Shown: piece by piece, positions 17,032 through 26,223 of the stretch
Position numbering within the stretch: the stretch's first letter is position 1
How the letters are laid out: the number at the start of each line of letters is the position of its first letter
From: Secundilactobacillus kimchicus JCM 15530
GTDB lineage: Bacteria > Bacillota > Bacilli > Lactobacillales > Lactobacillaceae
Direction: 5' to 3'
Length of the DNA stretch: 64,000 nt
Assembly (NCBI RefSeq): GCF_001433995.1
Contig: NZ_AZCX01000006.1
Location: 50,154 to 114,153 of the forward strand
Position numbers and translations under genes: made by a program
Notes under the pieces: generated by a model
What the model saw: only the letters and a program-made list of their open reading frames with translations
Told to the model about the DNA's origin: nothing
The model's database searches: none

Positions 17032-17742
17032 ATGCAAAAATTAAAGATCGACCCAGCGTTGTTTGATTTATTTCCCGATGCCCAACTCGGCGTTTTGGTT
17101 TTAGACGGTCTTGATAACCATGTTAAAAAAGAGCGGATCTCCCACTATTAAGCGTTATTAGATGAAGCCACTCAGGCGGCTGGGCAGTTTATCACGGTTG
17201 ACCCATTCCGGGATAACCCAGTAGTCGCCAGTTGGCGCAAAGCTTATCAAGCCTTCAAGACTAAAAAGGGCGCTCGTTCTTCGATTGAAGCGATGCTGAA
17301 GCGAGTGAGTCAGGGACGGTAATTCGGTCCGATCAACCCAATCGTTGATTTGTACAACTATATTTCGTTAACGTACGGCGTGCCAGTTGGCGGTGAGGAC
17401 TTGGCAAAAGTTGCGGGTGACCTGAGACTTGGCGTTGCAACTGGCGGCGAGGACTTTCGACCACTTGGTGCGGATGAAGACGAACCGGGCTTGCCTGGGG
17501 AAGTTATTTACTACGATCAAGCGGGGGCTAATGTACGGTGCTGGAATTGGCGGGAAGCCCAGAGAACGATGCTGGTTGAAGACACGCAACGGACGGCGTT
17601 GGTTGTGGAGGCCGCTTATGCCGACCAACACGCTCAAGTTCAAAAAGCCGTTCGCGCGATGCAAGACCTATTTGAACAGGAACTGCATGTTAAGGGGCGA
17701 ATTGCAATTTTAACCCGGGATAACCCGGAAGTGCAGGTTTAA
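17032..17742 (+). pseudogene. B3/B4 (PheT-like tRNA-binding) domain protein with two nonsense codons
   Basis: One continuous frame from ATG 17032 (AAAGGAG upstream) to 17742 is interrupted by TAA at 17149 and TAA at 17320. The translation around them is typical of stand-alone B3/4 proteins: DPALFDLFPDAQLGVLVL, then NPIVDLYNYISLTYGVPVGG, GLPGEVIYYD and NWREAQRTMLVEDTQR. Both stops stand where GAA would fit the reading, i.e. single G-to-T changes. Such proteins are thought to bind or edit amino acids or tRNA. The 3' half keeps an open frame of 130 codons from 17350 but has no good start. Confidence 0.8.
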
Positions 17743-17771
17743 GTGTCATGAATCTTTTGTTATTAAAGACC

Positions 17772-17800
17772 TTGACGTTAAGAAATCACCATTCTATAAT
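17772..17800 (+). promoter_or_regulatory. Promoter of the T-box leader
   Basis: TTGACG (17772-17777), 17-bp spacer, TATAAT (17795-17800), about 50 bp before the first T-box helix. Confidence 0.8.
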
Positions 17801-17849
17801 TAATTTCAACACATTCTATCATTTAATTTTCATTTTTGGCAATAATTAA

Positions 17850-18092
17850 GAAGAGTAACTGGTTAGCGGCTGTTTAGAGAGCTCCGGTAAGATGGGAAGG
17901 GGCCAGCTACTGCCAGTGAAGATGAGCTTATAGCCTATTCGAAGGTCACGGGGCTTTCGGATCGTCAGGAGTCGTTATCCTCCCAGACTTAAGTTGAGTT
18001 GGTAAGGCATGGTCGGGTGATCGCCGTGCATATTGAGGGTGGTAACGCGTGAAAACGCCCCTTTCGGTTTTGAATCGAGAGGGGCGTTTTTG
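17850..18092 (+). ncRNA. T-box riboswitch (specifier AUG or GAU)
   Basis: Leader with stem I (ACTGG...CCAGT, AGAGAG bulge at 17876, distal loop GGTAAGATGGGAA), an AGTA...GAA specifier-loop motif, the T-box GGGTGGTAACGCG (18037-18049) and a terminator (18053-18092; AACGCCCC / GGGGCGTT then T5). After GAA (17918-17920) the bases are G-AUG-A. By analogy with the GAA-N-codon spacing in the second T-box, AUG (Met, 17922-17924) is favoured; read directly it would be GAU (Asp). The T-box bulge TGGT pairs with an A73 discriminator, which fits tRNA-Met better. Uncharged tRNA should permit transcription of the ABC transporter downstream. Confidence 0.85.
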
Positions 18093-18134
18093 TGTGGTTG
18101 ATAGATGAATATAGGTGAAGGAGGCAAATTTTTA

Positions 18135-18797
18135 ATGAGCAGTTGGCAGATCATTCAACAGAGCCTACCCGTATTTCAAAAGGGGTTTAAGTTAACGCTA
18201 TGGTTATCGTTATTGGGTATTACGGGTTCTATTGTGGTCGGGATTGGGTGTAGTCTGTTGCGGTATTTTCGGGTGCCTGGGTTATCACAAATAGCAACCG
18301 TGTATGTTGAAGTATCTCGAAACACGCCGTTATTGGTGCAACTATTTTTCTTGTACTACGCTTTTTCAATCATTGGCATTAAATTGAGTGCTGAGCTATG
18401 CGGAATTGTGGGATTAATTTTTCTTGGCGGATCATATATGTCTGAGGGATTTACCGGTGGTTTTGATGGCGTTAGCCATTCTCAAATCGAATCAGGAAAG
18501 GCGATTGGACTATCAAAGTGGCAACTAGCTCGGTTTGTGATATTTCCACAAGGGCTATCGCAGAGTATTCCTGCGCTGGCTGCAAACATCATTTTTTTAA
18601 TCAAAGAAACGTCTGTTTTTACAGTCATTGCCATTCCAGAACTAACAAATACGGCACTGGATCTCATTGGGATGTATTATCACACTAACGAGTATTTGTT
18701 AGTCCTAGTTGTTGGGTACGCAATTATCTTAATTCCGTTGTCGATTGTTTTAACGCTAGTCGAGAGGAGGGTCCGCTATGGCACATTCGGGAATTGA
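18135..18797 (+). CDS. Amino-acid ABC transporter permease 1
   Basis: 220-residue HisM/GlnP-type permease with about five hydrophobic helices and the ATPase-contact EAA loop (SGKAIGLSKWQLARFVIFPQ). ATG at 18135 is chosen because GAAGGAGG precedes it by 11 bp; an in-frame ATG at 18105 overlaps the terminator exit. First gene of the T-box operon; overlaps the next permease by 20 bp, implying coupled translation and a heterodimeric channel. Confidence 0.9.
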   Translation: MSSWQIIQQSLPVFQKGFKLTLWLSLLGITGSIVVGIGCSLLRYFRVPGLSQIATVYVEVSRNTPLLVQLFFLYYAFSIIGIKLSAELCGIVGLIFLGGSYMSEGFTGGFDGVSHSQIESGKAIGLSKWQLARFVIFPQGLSQSIPALAANIIFLIKETSVFTVIAIPELTNTALDLIGMYYHTNEYLLVLVVGYAIILIPLSIVLTLVERRVRYGTFGN

Positions 18798-19467
18798 AGT
18801 GCTGTTTGAAGGGCAAAACTTCGCACGCTTAATTGGCGGTTTGGAAACGACGATAGCAATCGCCTTTGTGGCGTTGATTTGTGGGCTAGCTTTGGGACTG
18901 ATTTTGGGTGTTTTAAGGACGCTTAAAAATCGGGTTCTTCGGTTAGTTTTACGGTTATATCTTGAGTTCTTTAGAATTGTTCCTACCGTGGTCCTGTTAT
19001 TTTTGTTCTACTATATTTTGCCTAAAACGGCTGGGGTAAACCTCCCCGCCAATGAAGTGGCCATGCTTGTTTTTGCGTTATGGACAGCGGCTGAAATGAG
19101 TGATATTGTTCGCGGCGCTTTGATTTCAGTGCCTAAACACCAACTCGAATCAGGATTGGCCATCGGCCTGAATCGTTGGCAGTTATATCGGTATATTTTA
19201 ATTCCCCAAGCGGTGAGTCTTGAGATTCCGGCCACAATTAATCTGATGACTCGAGTGATCAAGACGACGTCGCTGCTATTACTAATAAGCGTTGCCGATG
19301 TGATCAATGTGGGGCAGACAATTGTGGAAGCGAACAGTAAGCAGTATCCAAATAGTGTGTTTTGGATTTATGGATTTATTTTCGTGATGTATTTCGTCAT
19401 CGACTATCCACTGTCATGGTGGGCAACTCGAATGAATCGTCGCAGATTGGAGCGGGTCAATGACTAA
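18778..19467 (+). CDS. Amino-acid ABC transporter permease 2
   Basis: 229-residue partner permease with several hydrophobic segments; EAA loop SGLAIGLNRWQLYRYILIPQ. Start ATG at 18778 lies within the preceding gene behind GAGAGGAGG. The last 8 bp overlap the ATPase start. With permease 1 it should form the membrane channel of a polar amino-acid importer. Confidence 0.9.
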   Translation: MAHSGIEVLFEGQNFARLIGGLETTIAIAFVALICGLALGLILGVLRTLKNRVLRLVLRLYLEFFRIVPTVVLLFLFYYILPKTAGVNLPANEVAMLVFALWTAAEMSDIVRGALISVPKHQLESGLAIGLNRWQLYRYILIPQAVSLEIPATINLMTRVIKTTSLLLLISVADVINVGQTIVEANSKQYPNSVFWIYGFIFVMYFVIDYPLSWWATRMNRRRLERVND

Positions 19468-20200
19468 GCAGATTTATAGCGTATCGAACCTTGAAAAGTA
19501 CTATCAAAAACAACATGTCCTTCATGATATTACATTTTCAATTGATGAAGGTGAAGTTGTTGTGTTATTAGGTCCTTCGGGATCTGGGAAAAGCACGTTG
19601 ATTCGAACGTTGAATGGGTTGGAACCGTACCAATCCGGTGTTCTTAAATTTAAGGGACAGGAGATTCAGCCTGACGAAAAAGGTTGGCGAAAGCTTCGAC
19701 AACAAATCGGGATGGTGTTTCAGAGTTATGATTTATTTCCCAATTTGACAGTAATGGAAAATATCTTGCTGGGTCCAACCAAGGTTCAAAAACAGCCGCG
19801 GGATATTGCACAAGCGGAAGCAAAACGGCTTTTAGAGGTTGTGGGGTTATCGGAGTATGCTAACGTGTACCCCCGTCAATTATCGGGTGGTCAAAAGCAG
19901 CGAATCGCCATTATTCGGGCCCTTGCCCTAAAACCGGAACTAATGCTGTTTGACGAAGTGACAGCCAGTCTCGACCCCGAAATGGTACGGGGGGTCCTTA
20001 ATATCATTAGCAGGTTGGCGAAACAGGATAAAATGACAATGATTGTTGTGACTCATGAGATGAACTTTGCAAAGCGAATCGCTGATCGTGTACTGTTCCT
20101 AGAAAATGGTGAGTTGCTGGAAACAACAGCAGGCACTCAGTTTTTTGAGAACCCACAGACCGATCGAGCAAAAGAATTCTTAGAGAGTATGGATTTTTAG
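19460..20200 (+). CDS. Amino-acid ABC transporter ATP-binding protein
   Basis: 246 residues: Walker A GPSGSGKST (38-46), signature LSGGQ (141-145), Walker B LMLFDE (161-166), then VVTHEM for the switch histidine. Typical GlnQ/PAAT-class ATPase that powers the two permeases. Start overlaps the upstream gene; 12 bp separate it from the binding-protein gene. Confidence 0.95.
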   Translation: MTKQIYSVSNLEKYYQKQHVLHDITFSIDEGEVVVLLGPSGSGKSTLIRTLNGLEPYQSGVLKFKGQEIQPDEKGWRKLRQQIGMVFQSYDLFPNLTVMENILLGPTKVQKQPRDIAQAEAKRLLEVVGLSEYANVYPRQLSGGQKQRIAIIRALALKPELMLFDEVTASLDPEMVRGVLNIISRLAKQDKMTMIVVTHEMNFAKRIADRVLFLENGELLETTAGTQFFENPQTDRAKEFLESMDF

Positions 20201-20212
20201 GGGGTATTTAAA

Positions 20213-21058
20213 ATGAAAAAAAGTTGGCAAAAAGTAGTTTCTGGATTTGCTATTGTTGTAGTTTTAGGGTTAGTTCTGACTGGCTGTGGAAATAAATCGT
20301 CAAATTCTAGTGATAATAACGAAAGTACCGTGGCTAAGATTCAAAAACGAGGAACTATTCGAATTGCTGTTTTTGGTGATTTACCGCCCTATGGTTGGGT
20401 GAATAAAGCTGGTCAACGGGTTGGATATGATCTGACACTGGCTAGGCAAATAGCAAAGGATCTTAAAGTAAAAATAAAGTTTGTTCAAGTGAATGCTAAT
20501 AATCGAGTAGATGCATTAAATGCCAATAAAGTGGATCTAGTGTTAGCCAACTTTACGGTGACGGACGAACGGAAACAGGTCGTTGATTTTGCGTCACCAT
20601 ACATGAAGGTTTCAGTCGGGGTTGTTTCGCCAAAGAACCAAGTGATCAATAACGTTAAGCAATTGCAGAATAAAAACTTGATTGTTACAAAGGGAACGAC
20701 TGCTGAAACCTACTTTACCCAGGATCAGCCCAAGGTTAATTTGTTGAAGTTTGACTCAAAAACGCAGCAGTTTAACGCCTTGAAGAACAATCGGGCCGCC
20801 GGTTTAGCAGATGACAACTCCTACTTGTACGCGTGGGTCAAAAATAATCCTAAATACACCGTAGGAATTAAGAGTATTGGGCCTAAATCCTATATTGCGC
20901 CGGCTGTGAAGAAGGGGAACAAATCACTCTTGAACTGGACGAATAATGAGATTAAAACGTTGACGAGCAAAGGTTTCTTTGAAAAAGACTATGATTCACA
21001 ACTAAAGCCGTACTTTGGTAGTGAAGTTAAGCCAAGTGATATTATTTTAGATAAGTAA
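20213..21058 (+). CDS. Amino-acid ABC transporter substrate-binding lipoprotein
   Basis: 281 residues. Lipoprotein signal with lipobox LTGC (C25). Family-3 binding domain: GTIRIAVFGDLPPYGW, NANNRVDALNANKVDLVLAN, FTVTDERKQVVDFASPYM. This run resembles Asp/Glu binders of the PEB1 type, yet the T-box upstream is better read as Met, so substrate is open (Met, Asp/Glu or a related polar amino acid). Last gene of the operon, followed by a terminator. Confidence 0.85.
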   Translation: MKKSWQKVVSGFAIVVVLGLVLTGCGNKSSNSSDNNESTVAKIQKRGTIRIAVFGDLPPYGWVNKAGQRVGYDLTLARQIAKDLKVKIKFVQVNANNRVDALNANKVDLVLANFTVTDERKQVVDFASPYMKVSVGVVSPKNQVINNVKQLQNKNLIVTKGTTAETYFTQDQPKVNLLKFDSKTQQFNALKNNRAAGLADDNSYLYAWVKNNPKYTVGIKSIGPKSYIAPAVKKGNKSLLNWTNNEIKTLTSKGFFEKDYDSQLKPYFGSEVKPSDIILDK

Positions 21059-21066
21059 TGGGATTC

Positions 21067-21098
21067 AAAGGGTGACGAATTATCCGTCGCCCTTTTTT
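21067..21098 (+). terminator. Terminator of the T-box ABC operon
   Basis: AAGGGTGACG pairs with CGTCGCCCTT (one G-T), loop of 7, then T6. Confidence 0.85.
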
Positions 21099-21170
21099 GG
21101 TCCCCTTGTTTTCAACGGACAAAATATGCGCTACGATGGTGGTATTCCAGTATGAAGGTAGGATTTTATT

Positions 21171-21644
21171 ATGCAAACATCGCACCAGTTACCATCTGAA
21201 ATTAAATCGGTTTGGCGGATGAGTGCCTTCGGCTCTCTCCTGATTGGCATCGTTATTATTGGGTTGCTGATCTTAGCGAACCACTTTTGGTCCTGGCCAT
21301 TTTGGCTGGCTGCTGTAGCCGGTGTGCTGGTGGTACTAGACGTGGTGGTTGAACTGAGTATTGTGCCATACCGGTACCGGTTTTGGCGCTACGCCATTAA
21401 TGAAAATGATGTGGAAATTGAATCGGGGTTCTTTTTCCATCACGAAACTGCCATTCCAATTACCCGGATTCAAAATGTTACGCTTTCGGCAGGGCCAATT
21501 CTCCAGTGGTTCAAATTAAAAACCGTCATTATTGAAACGGCCGCTGATCGTTACGAGATTGAAGCGGTATTGCCCGAAACCGCCGAGACGCTCAAGGTTC
21601 GAATTATGACCCTAGCGGCGAGAAAGGATGTTGAGGATGCCTAA
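21171..21644 (+). CDS. Bacterial PH-domain membrane protein, YdbS-like
   Basis: 157 residues: two adjacent hydrophobic helices (about 17-65), then one bPH2 domain with the hallmark YRYRFWRYAINENDVEIESG and the FFFHHETAIPITRIQNV strand. Family partner of YdbT; the pair is implicated in export or resistance to antimicrobial peptides in Bacillus relatives. Its end overlaps the next gene's start region. Confidence 0.85.
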   Translation: MQTSHQLPSEIKSVWRMSAFGSLLIGIVIIGLLILANHFWSWPFWLAAVAGVLVVLDVVVELSIVPYRYRFWRYAINENDVEIESGFFFHHETAIPITRIQNVTLSAGPILQWFKLKTVIIETAADRYEIEAVLPETAETLKVRIMTLAARKDVEDA

Positions 21645-23058
21645 GCAGCGATTACACCCACTGATTCTCGTGAATTATTTTTTGGGTTCGCTGATCAATT
21701 GGACGGTCATTTTTGTCGTGGTCGTGAACGTTCACTTTATCAGGGAAATTCCGGCGCCTCAATTATTAAGTTTGCTCGTTGCAATCGCGATAGTCACCAG
21801 CTTGGCCCGGTATTGGCTCTTTACGTTTGAAATCGGTGATCAAGCGCTGACCATTAATTCAGGATTGATTTTTCGCAAGCAACTTCATATTCCTTATGAT
21901 CGGATCCAGACCGTTCAGACAAAGCGCTGGTTTTACATGATCCCCTTTGGACTAGAAGCAGTGATTATCGAAACGGCCGGCAAATCCGGCGATGACGGAG
22001 ATGCCCAACTGCCTATGGTCAAGGTCGCCGTCTATCAGGAGCTTCTTCGACGACAGCACGCTGGATCAGCCATATCTGAAGTCGCGTCGGTTTCACCGGT
22101 TTCCGTTGAAACCAGCGAAGGGACGGCGTACAAGATTAACGCCAGGGACCTTAATGTGTACGCTTTAACGTCATTAGGGATTGCGCCAATCATTTTAGGA
22201 TTAATTTATGCCTACAGTAAATTTTCCGATGTGATCCCACGGGAATGGCTTTCACGGGCCATTAGTTCGGTTCAACATGCTGAATGGTTGATGTTAGTCA
22301 CCTTTATTTTGGGCGTATTAATCGTGGGCACTATTCTATCGTACGTTCAAATTGTCCTTCGCTATTATGGGTTTACAGTGACCAGACAACGAAATCAGAT
22401 CGTAACACGAAGAGGCCTTTTCCAACGGCGAACGGTGACTTCCGACTTGGATCGGGTGCAAGCCATTGTGGTCAAACAATCGGTGTTACGCCAATTGTTT
22501 CAATTGGCGACAGTTCAAACGGTGCTCGCTTCCACGTTAAGTGACGATGAAGAATCGGAGATGGTGGTGATGCCAGTTCTTCGGACTGACCAGGTATGGA
22601 CCGTCATGCCCCAATTTTTGCCATGGTTACCGACAAGCCAGCCTGTGATCACGGCGATTCCTTGGTTGGGCCAGTGGCGGATGATTCGAAATGCCGTGGC
22701 CGTGGCCATGATTCCCGTAGTGGGGTGGGTGATTGTTGCCCGAGCCACCGCTGGGTGGTCATTGCTACTGCCGGTGATTGCCCTTTTCCTCGGTCGTTAC
22801 GCCGGTCAGCACACGGGAATCGGATTGGTTGCTGACTACCTGGTGGCCCAAGAAGGGTCGCTATTTTCCCGAACGTTGACCCTGGTGCCTAAGAAGCGAA
22901 TTCAAGCGGCGACAATTCAGCAATCAATTTGGATGAAACGGGTCGGCCTCGCTCATCTAGCGGTGAGCGTGCGAAGTGGTGATGCTGAAAAAAAGGTCAC
23001 CGTCCGTTATCTACCGGTGAAGGTCGCACGACAGTATTATGAGTGGTATCGAGCCTAG
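21637..23058 (+). CDS. Large PH-domain membrane protein, YdbT-like
   Basis: 473 residues with paired hydrophobic helices (starting about 14, 178, 215 and 355) and three bPH2 repeats, marked by PYDRIQTVQTKRWF, TSDLDRVQAIVVKQSVLR and VPKKRIQAATIQQSIW. ATG at 21637 follows AGAAAGGA by 8 bp and lies inside the end of the YdbS-like gene. Works with that partner in the membrane. Confidence 0.85.
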   Translation: MPKQRLHPLILVNYFLGSLINWTVIFVVVVNVHFIREIPAPQLLSLLVAIAIVTSLARYWLFTFEIGDQALTINSGLIFRKQLHIPYDRIQTVQTKRWFYMIPFGLEAVIIETAGKSGDDGDAQLPMVKVAVYQELLRRQHAGSAISEVASVSPVSVETSEGTAYKINARDLNVYALTSLGIAPIILGLIYAYSKFSDVIPREWLSRAISSVQHAEWLMLVTFILGVLIVGTILSYVQIVLRYYGFTVTRQRNQIVTRRGLFQRRTVTSDLDRVQAIVVKQSVLRQLFQLATVQTVLASTLSDDEESEMVVMPVLRTDQVWTVMPQFLPWLPTSQPVITAIPWLGQWRMIRNAVAVAMIPVVGWVIVARATAGWSLLLPVIALFLGRYAGQHTGIGLVADYLVAQEGSLFSRTLTLVPKKRIQAATIQQSIWMKRVGLAHLAVSVRSGDAEKKVTVRYLPVKVARQYYEWYRA

Positions 23059-23200
23059 TCTGACCAACTGAGTATTTTTGAAAATGTTCGGGTAACCAAA
23101 GATTTTGTTTTAAATGTTTAAACATTATTCTATAATAGTGTTGGCATTAAATTAAACAATGGGTTAGCCACCGGTTAACGTTTATTTTTAAGTGGTGTGA

Positions 23201-23229
23201 TTGGCATCACAATCCAATATTGGTACAAT
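23201..23229 (+). promoter_or_regulatory. Promoter of the usp-gdpd unit
   Basis: TTGGCA (23201-23206), 17-bp spacer, TACAAT (23224-23229). A second TATAAT at 23131 follows the palindrome AATGTTTAAACATT (23113-23126) but has no good -35. Confidence 0.65.
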
Positions 23230-23306
23230 TAGCATAAAGAACGTGGCTGGTTGTCCAATGATAGACGGTACCAACGATGACGAACCACGAGAAGGAGATT
23301 GGTGTT

Positions 23307-23750
23307 ATGGCAGAAATGGATCCGAAGCACTTTAAGCATATTTTGGTGGGGGTCGATGATTCCGACGATGCTCAATTAGCGTTTAGGTATGCGATGAACC
23401 GGGCGAAGCAAGACGATGCAGAGCTTACCATTACGTCGATTCTGGAGTCTGACGAGATGAATGTGTACCAAGCCCTCAATAAGGACTTTATTCATGGTCA
23501 ACGGGAAGACTTGGAAAAACACATTTTAGAATACCGGAAACTGGCCGAACAATTTGGTATCAAGAAGGTCAACACAATTATCGGGGAAGGCGATCCGGGA
23601 GAGACAATTGTCAAAAGTGTGATCCCGGCCGTTAACCCTGATCTATTAGTGGTTGGGTCGTTGTCCAAAACCGGGATTCGCAAGCGCTTTGGGTCGCAAG
23701 CTGCTTATATGGCAAAGTACGCACCAATATCCGTTTTAGTGGTTCGATAA
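23307..23750 (+). CDS. Universal stress protein (UspA family)
   Basis: 147 residues: HILVGVDDSDDAQLAFRYAM at the N-terminus, and GEGDPGETIVK plus VVGSLSKTGIRKRFGSQAAYMAKYAPISVLVVR carrying the G-x2-G-x9-G(S) ATP-binding pattern. ATG at 23307 follows GAAGGAGA. It is followed after 16 bp by a glycerophosphodiesterase gene in the same direction. Confidence 0.9.
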   Translation: MAEMDPKHFKHILVGVDDSDDAQLAFRYAMNRAKQDDAELTITSILESDEMNVYQALNKDFIHGQREDLEKHILEYRKLAEQFGIKKVNTIIGEGDPGETIVKSVIPAVNPDLLVVGSLSKTGIRKRFGSQAAYMAKYAPISVLVVR

Positions 23751-23766
23751 CCAAGAAAGGTCAATT

Positions 23767-24510
23767 TTGACAAAACAAATTTTTGCGCATCGCGGGCTTT
23801 CCCGCCTTGCTCCGGAAAATACCCTGGCGGCGTACCGGGAACTCAAAAAGCACGGGGTTAAATGGCTTGAAACGGATCTTGACCTGACTCAAGACGGGGA
23901 CATTGTGATCTTGCACGACGCAGACTTGGACCGTACCACCGACCATTCCGGGTCAGTTCATGAGCTGACCCATGATGAGCTGGCGAAAGTTGACGCTGGG
24001 TCGTGGTTTTCCGATGCCTTTATTGGTGAGCCGTTGCCAACGCTAGCTCAAGTGATTCAAGTTATCAACGCTGACCAGTTAAACGTGAACTTCGAGTTAA
24101 AGGCCCACTTAGCTGGTGATCCCGTTCGTCGCGATCAGTTGATTAGGCAGTTTAGTGCGGCCCTGGCCGGTGTTAATCCAGCGTCTCAGATCTTGGTCTC
24201 CAGTTTCAGTCCGGAGATGTTGACCCGGTTTTCGGCTGTTCAACCCGCCATTAAAACGGCGGTTCTATTCAAAAAGGAACAGTTGGCGCAAGACTGGATT
24301 GCCATTGCCCAAAAAGCGGGAGCAAGCGCGGTCCATCCTGAAGTTGGGGGACTGACAAAGGACCGGGTTCGAGCGTTAAAAGCGGCCGGATTAGCTGTGA
24401 ATGTTTGGACGGTCAATTCGCTCAGCAAGGCCAACCAGCTATTTAACTGGGGCGCTGACGGGGTTTTTACCGATATCAGTCAGGATTTTCCATCGCGGTA
24501 TTTAAATTAA
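23767..24510 (+). CDS. Glycerophosphodiester phosphodiesterase
   Basis: 247 residues, TTG start behind AGAAAGG. Family signature HRG (7-9), PENT, ETDLDLTQDGDIVILHD (acid pair and second His), and NFELK. Hydrolyses glycerophosphodiesters to glycerol-3-phosphate and alcohol; no signal peptide, so cytosolic. Probably co-transcribed with the Usp gene. Confidence 0.9.
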   Translation: MTKQIFAHRGLSRLAPENTLAAYRELKKHGVKWLETDLDLTQDGDIVILHDADLDRTTDHSGSVHELTHDELAKVDAGSWFSDAFIGEPLPTLAQVIQVINADQLNVNFELKAHLAGDPVRRDQLIRQFSAALAGVNPASQILVSSFSPEMLTRFSAVQPAIKTAVLFKKEQLAQDWIAIAQKAGASAVHPEVGGLTKDRVRALKAAGLAVNVWTVNSLSKANQLFNWGADGVFTDISQDFPSRYLN

Positions 24511-24552
24511 GCTCAAAAAAAGCTGTCAGTGTCATGACAGTTTTTTTTGAGC
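24511..24552. terminator. Bidirectional terminator
   Basis: CTGTCA / TGACAG core flanked by A7 and T8 and an outer GCTC/GAGC clamp, between converging genes. Confidence 0.9.
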
Positions 24553-26154
24553 TTAATTTGGATTGGCCGACTGATTCAATGCCGCTGCTTGGTAAAAATC
24601 TTGGGTGACGAGGTAACTGCGAATTCCCCAGTAGTAAAAGGCTAACGAAACGCCGATGATAACCACAAAATCCCAGGGATAGCTCACCCAATTTTGACCA
24701 TTGAACTGGCTCGCACCAATGTAGGACATGATGGAGATGAATATCAGGTAGCCAATCATCCAGAGGCTGGCAAAAAAGGCCTTCCTAGTGGCAACAAATC
24801 CAGTTTGCCATTCGTAGTAAAAGTAGAAGGGCAGACCGAGTAAGATGACGAAAATGACCTCAATTGTGGTCGGCCACATGGCCCAGTAAACGGCTAGTGA
24901 GGCTAACACAAATGAAAATGGGGCCATAAAGTTGAGGTGTTTCAAACGAATGGGCCGAGTCAACTGTGGTGCCATTTTTCGCAGTGACACAGCGGTCACA
25001 GGACCGGTCAGATAGGCAATCAGGGTCGCCGTTGATAACACGGCAGCCAGGGTTGCCCAGTCCCGAAACACGCTGACCATCACCATGCTTAAGACGGTAT
25101 TGACGACCATTGCCAGCCGTGGAATCCCGTATTTGACGTTGATTTTGCCGATAAAGGCGGGCACGTGATGGTTACTTTCCATCGCATATAGTGCCCGGGC
25201 GGCGTTGGCAATAAACGAAACCCCAGTCCCAAACGGTGAAACGAAGGCGTCCATGTATAAGAGGACAGACAACCAGGAGATGCCCATCAAAATGGCGAGG
25301 TCGGCGAACGGCGAATTAAAGGTAATGCCATGCCATCCGTACTTTGCGAGCATGCTGGTTGGCATCGACGTAATAAAGGTGCTCTGTAAAACCACGTAGA
25401 TGATCCCTGAAATGAGAAGGGAGATAGTGATCCCCCGGCCAATGTTTTGCTTGGGATTTTCAATTTCGCCGCCCATGTTGATGACGGTTTGAAAGGCATC
25501 AAACGAAAAAATAATGCCGGCCACCGTTGTGGCAGTGAAAATGGGCGCAGAGCCGTACGGCATGAATGTCTGCCAATTGGACCCGTAATTTTGGGGATGA
25601 AAGCCTGAAAGGGTCAGCATCACCACCGTCAGTAGCGGAACGCCAATTTTGAAGACGGAGATTAGGCTGGTAAAGTGCGTCAGAATCTTAACTGACCAGA
25701 AGTTAATCAAGGTAAAAACGATGATGAAGAGAAAGACGACCATCAGGCCACTCGTGGTGACTTTGCCATCAGCTAGAAACTGGTGGGTCCAGTTAGCCCA
25801 CGCCCACGGCCAGGTACTCATGTACTGGACAGCCGCAACGGCCTCGATGGGAATCAGGGTAATGAGTGAGACCCAGTTGGCCCAGGCGGCAATGAAGCCT
25901 AGTAGGGACCCGTGAGAGTACTGAGCATACTTACTCATGCCACCGGATTCAGGAAACATGGCGCCAATTTCGACGTAGTTATACGCAATGGCTCCGATAA
26001 TCACACCACCAATGATCCAAGAAATGATGGCTGCGGGTCCTGCAATGCGCGTTGCTTCCCATGAGCCAAAAAGCCACCCGGAGCCGATAAGCGACCCGAG
26101 GGCGAGCATGACAAGTGGAAATAAACTAATTTTTTTAGTGGTATCGTTCTTCAT
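24553..26154 (-). CDS. APC-superfamily permease, YveA/aspartate-type
   Basis: 533 residues with about twelve to fourteen hydrophobic helices. The N-terminal GSLIGSGWLFGSWEATRIAGP, SHGSLLGFIAAW and GGEIENPKQNIGRGI segments align by eye with the Bacillus YveA L-aspartate:proton symporter type. RBS GGGGGA. Divergent neighbours are Usp and PEBP genes. Amino-acid specificity not proven. Confidence 0.8.
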   Translation of the reverse strand: MKNDTTKKISLFPLVMLALGSLIGSGWLFGSWEATRIAGPAAIISWIIGGVIIGAIAYNYVEIGAMFPESGGMSKYAQYSHGSLLGFIAAWANWVSLITLIPIEAVAAVQYMSTWPWAWANWTHQFLADGKVTTSGLMVVFLFIIVFTLINFWSVKILTHFTSLISVFKIGVPLLTVVMLTLSGFHPQNYGSNWQTFMPYGSAPIFTATTVAGIIFSFDAFQTVINMGGEIENPKQNIGRGITISLLISGIIYVVLQSTFITSMPTSMLAKYGWHGITFNSPFADLAILMGISWLSVLLYMDAFVSPFGTGVSFIANAARALYAMESNHHVPAFIGKINVKYGIPRLAMVVNTVLSMVMVSVFRDWATLAAVLSTATLIAYLTGPVTAVSLRKMAPQLTRPIRLKHLNFMAPFSFVLASLAVYWAMWPTTIEVIFVILLGLPFYFYYEWQTGFVATRKAFFASLWMIGYLIFISIMSYIGASQFNGQNWVSYPWDFVVIIGVSLAFYYWGIRSYLVTQDFYQAAALNQSANPN

Positions 26155-26223
26155 GAGTTTCCCCCAAGGGTGATTTGCAAAAGTTTACCGCACCTTTGCG
26201 GGTGGTGCAACCAAGAACGCTGA

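Noticed and set aside
17350..17742. The 130-codon frame as an independent gene.
   Set aside because: It is the 3' part of the B3/4 gene behind an in-frame TAA; no separate ribosome site.
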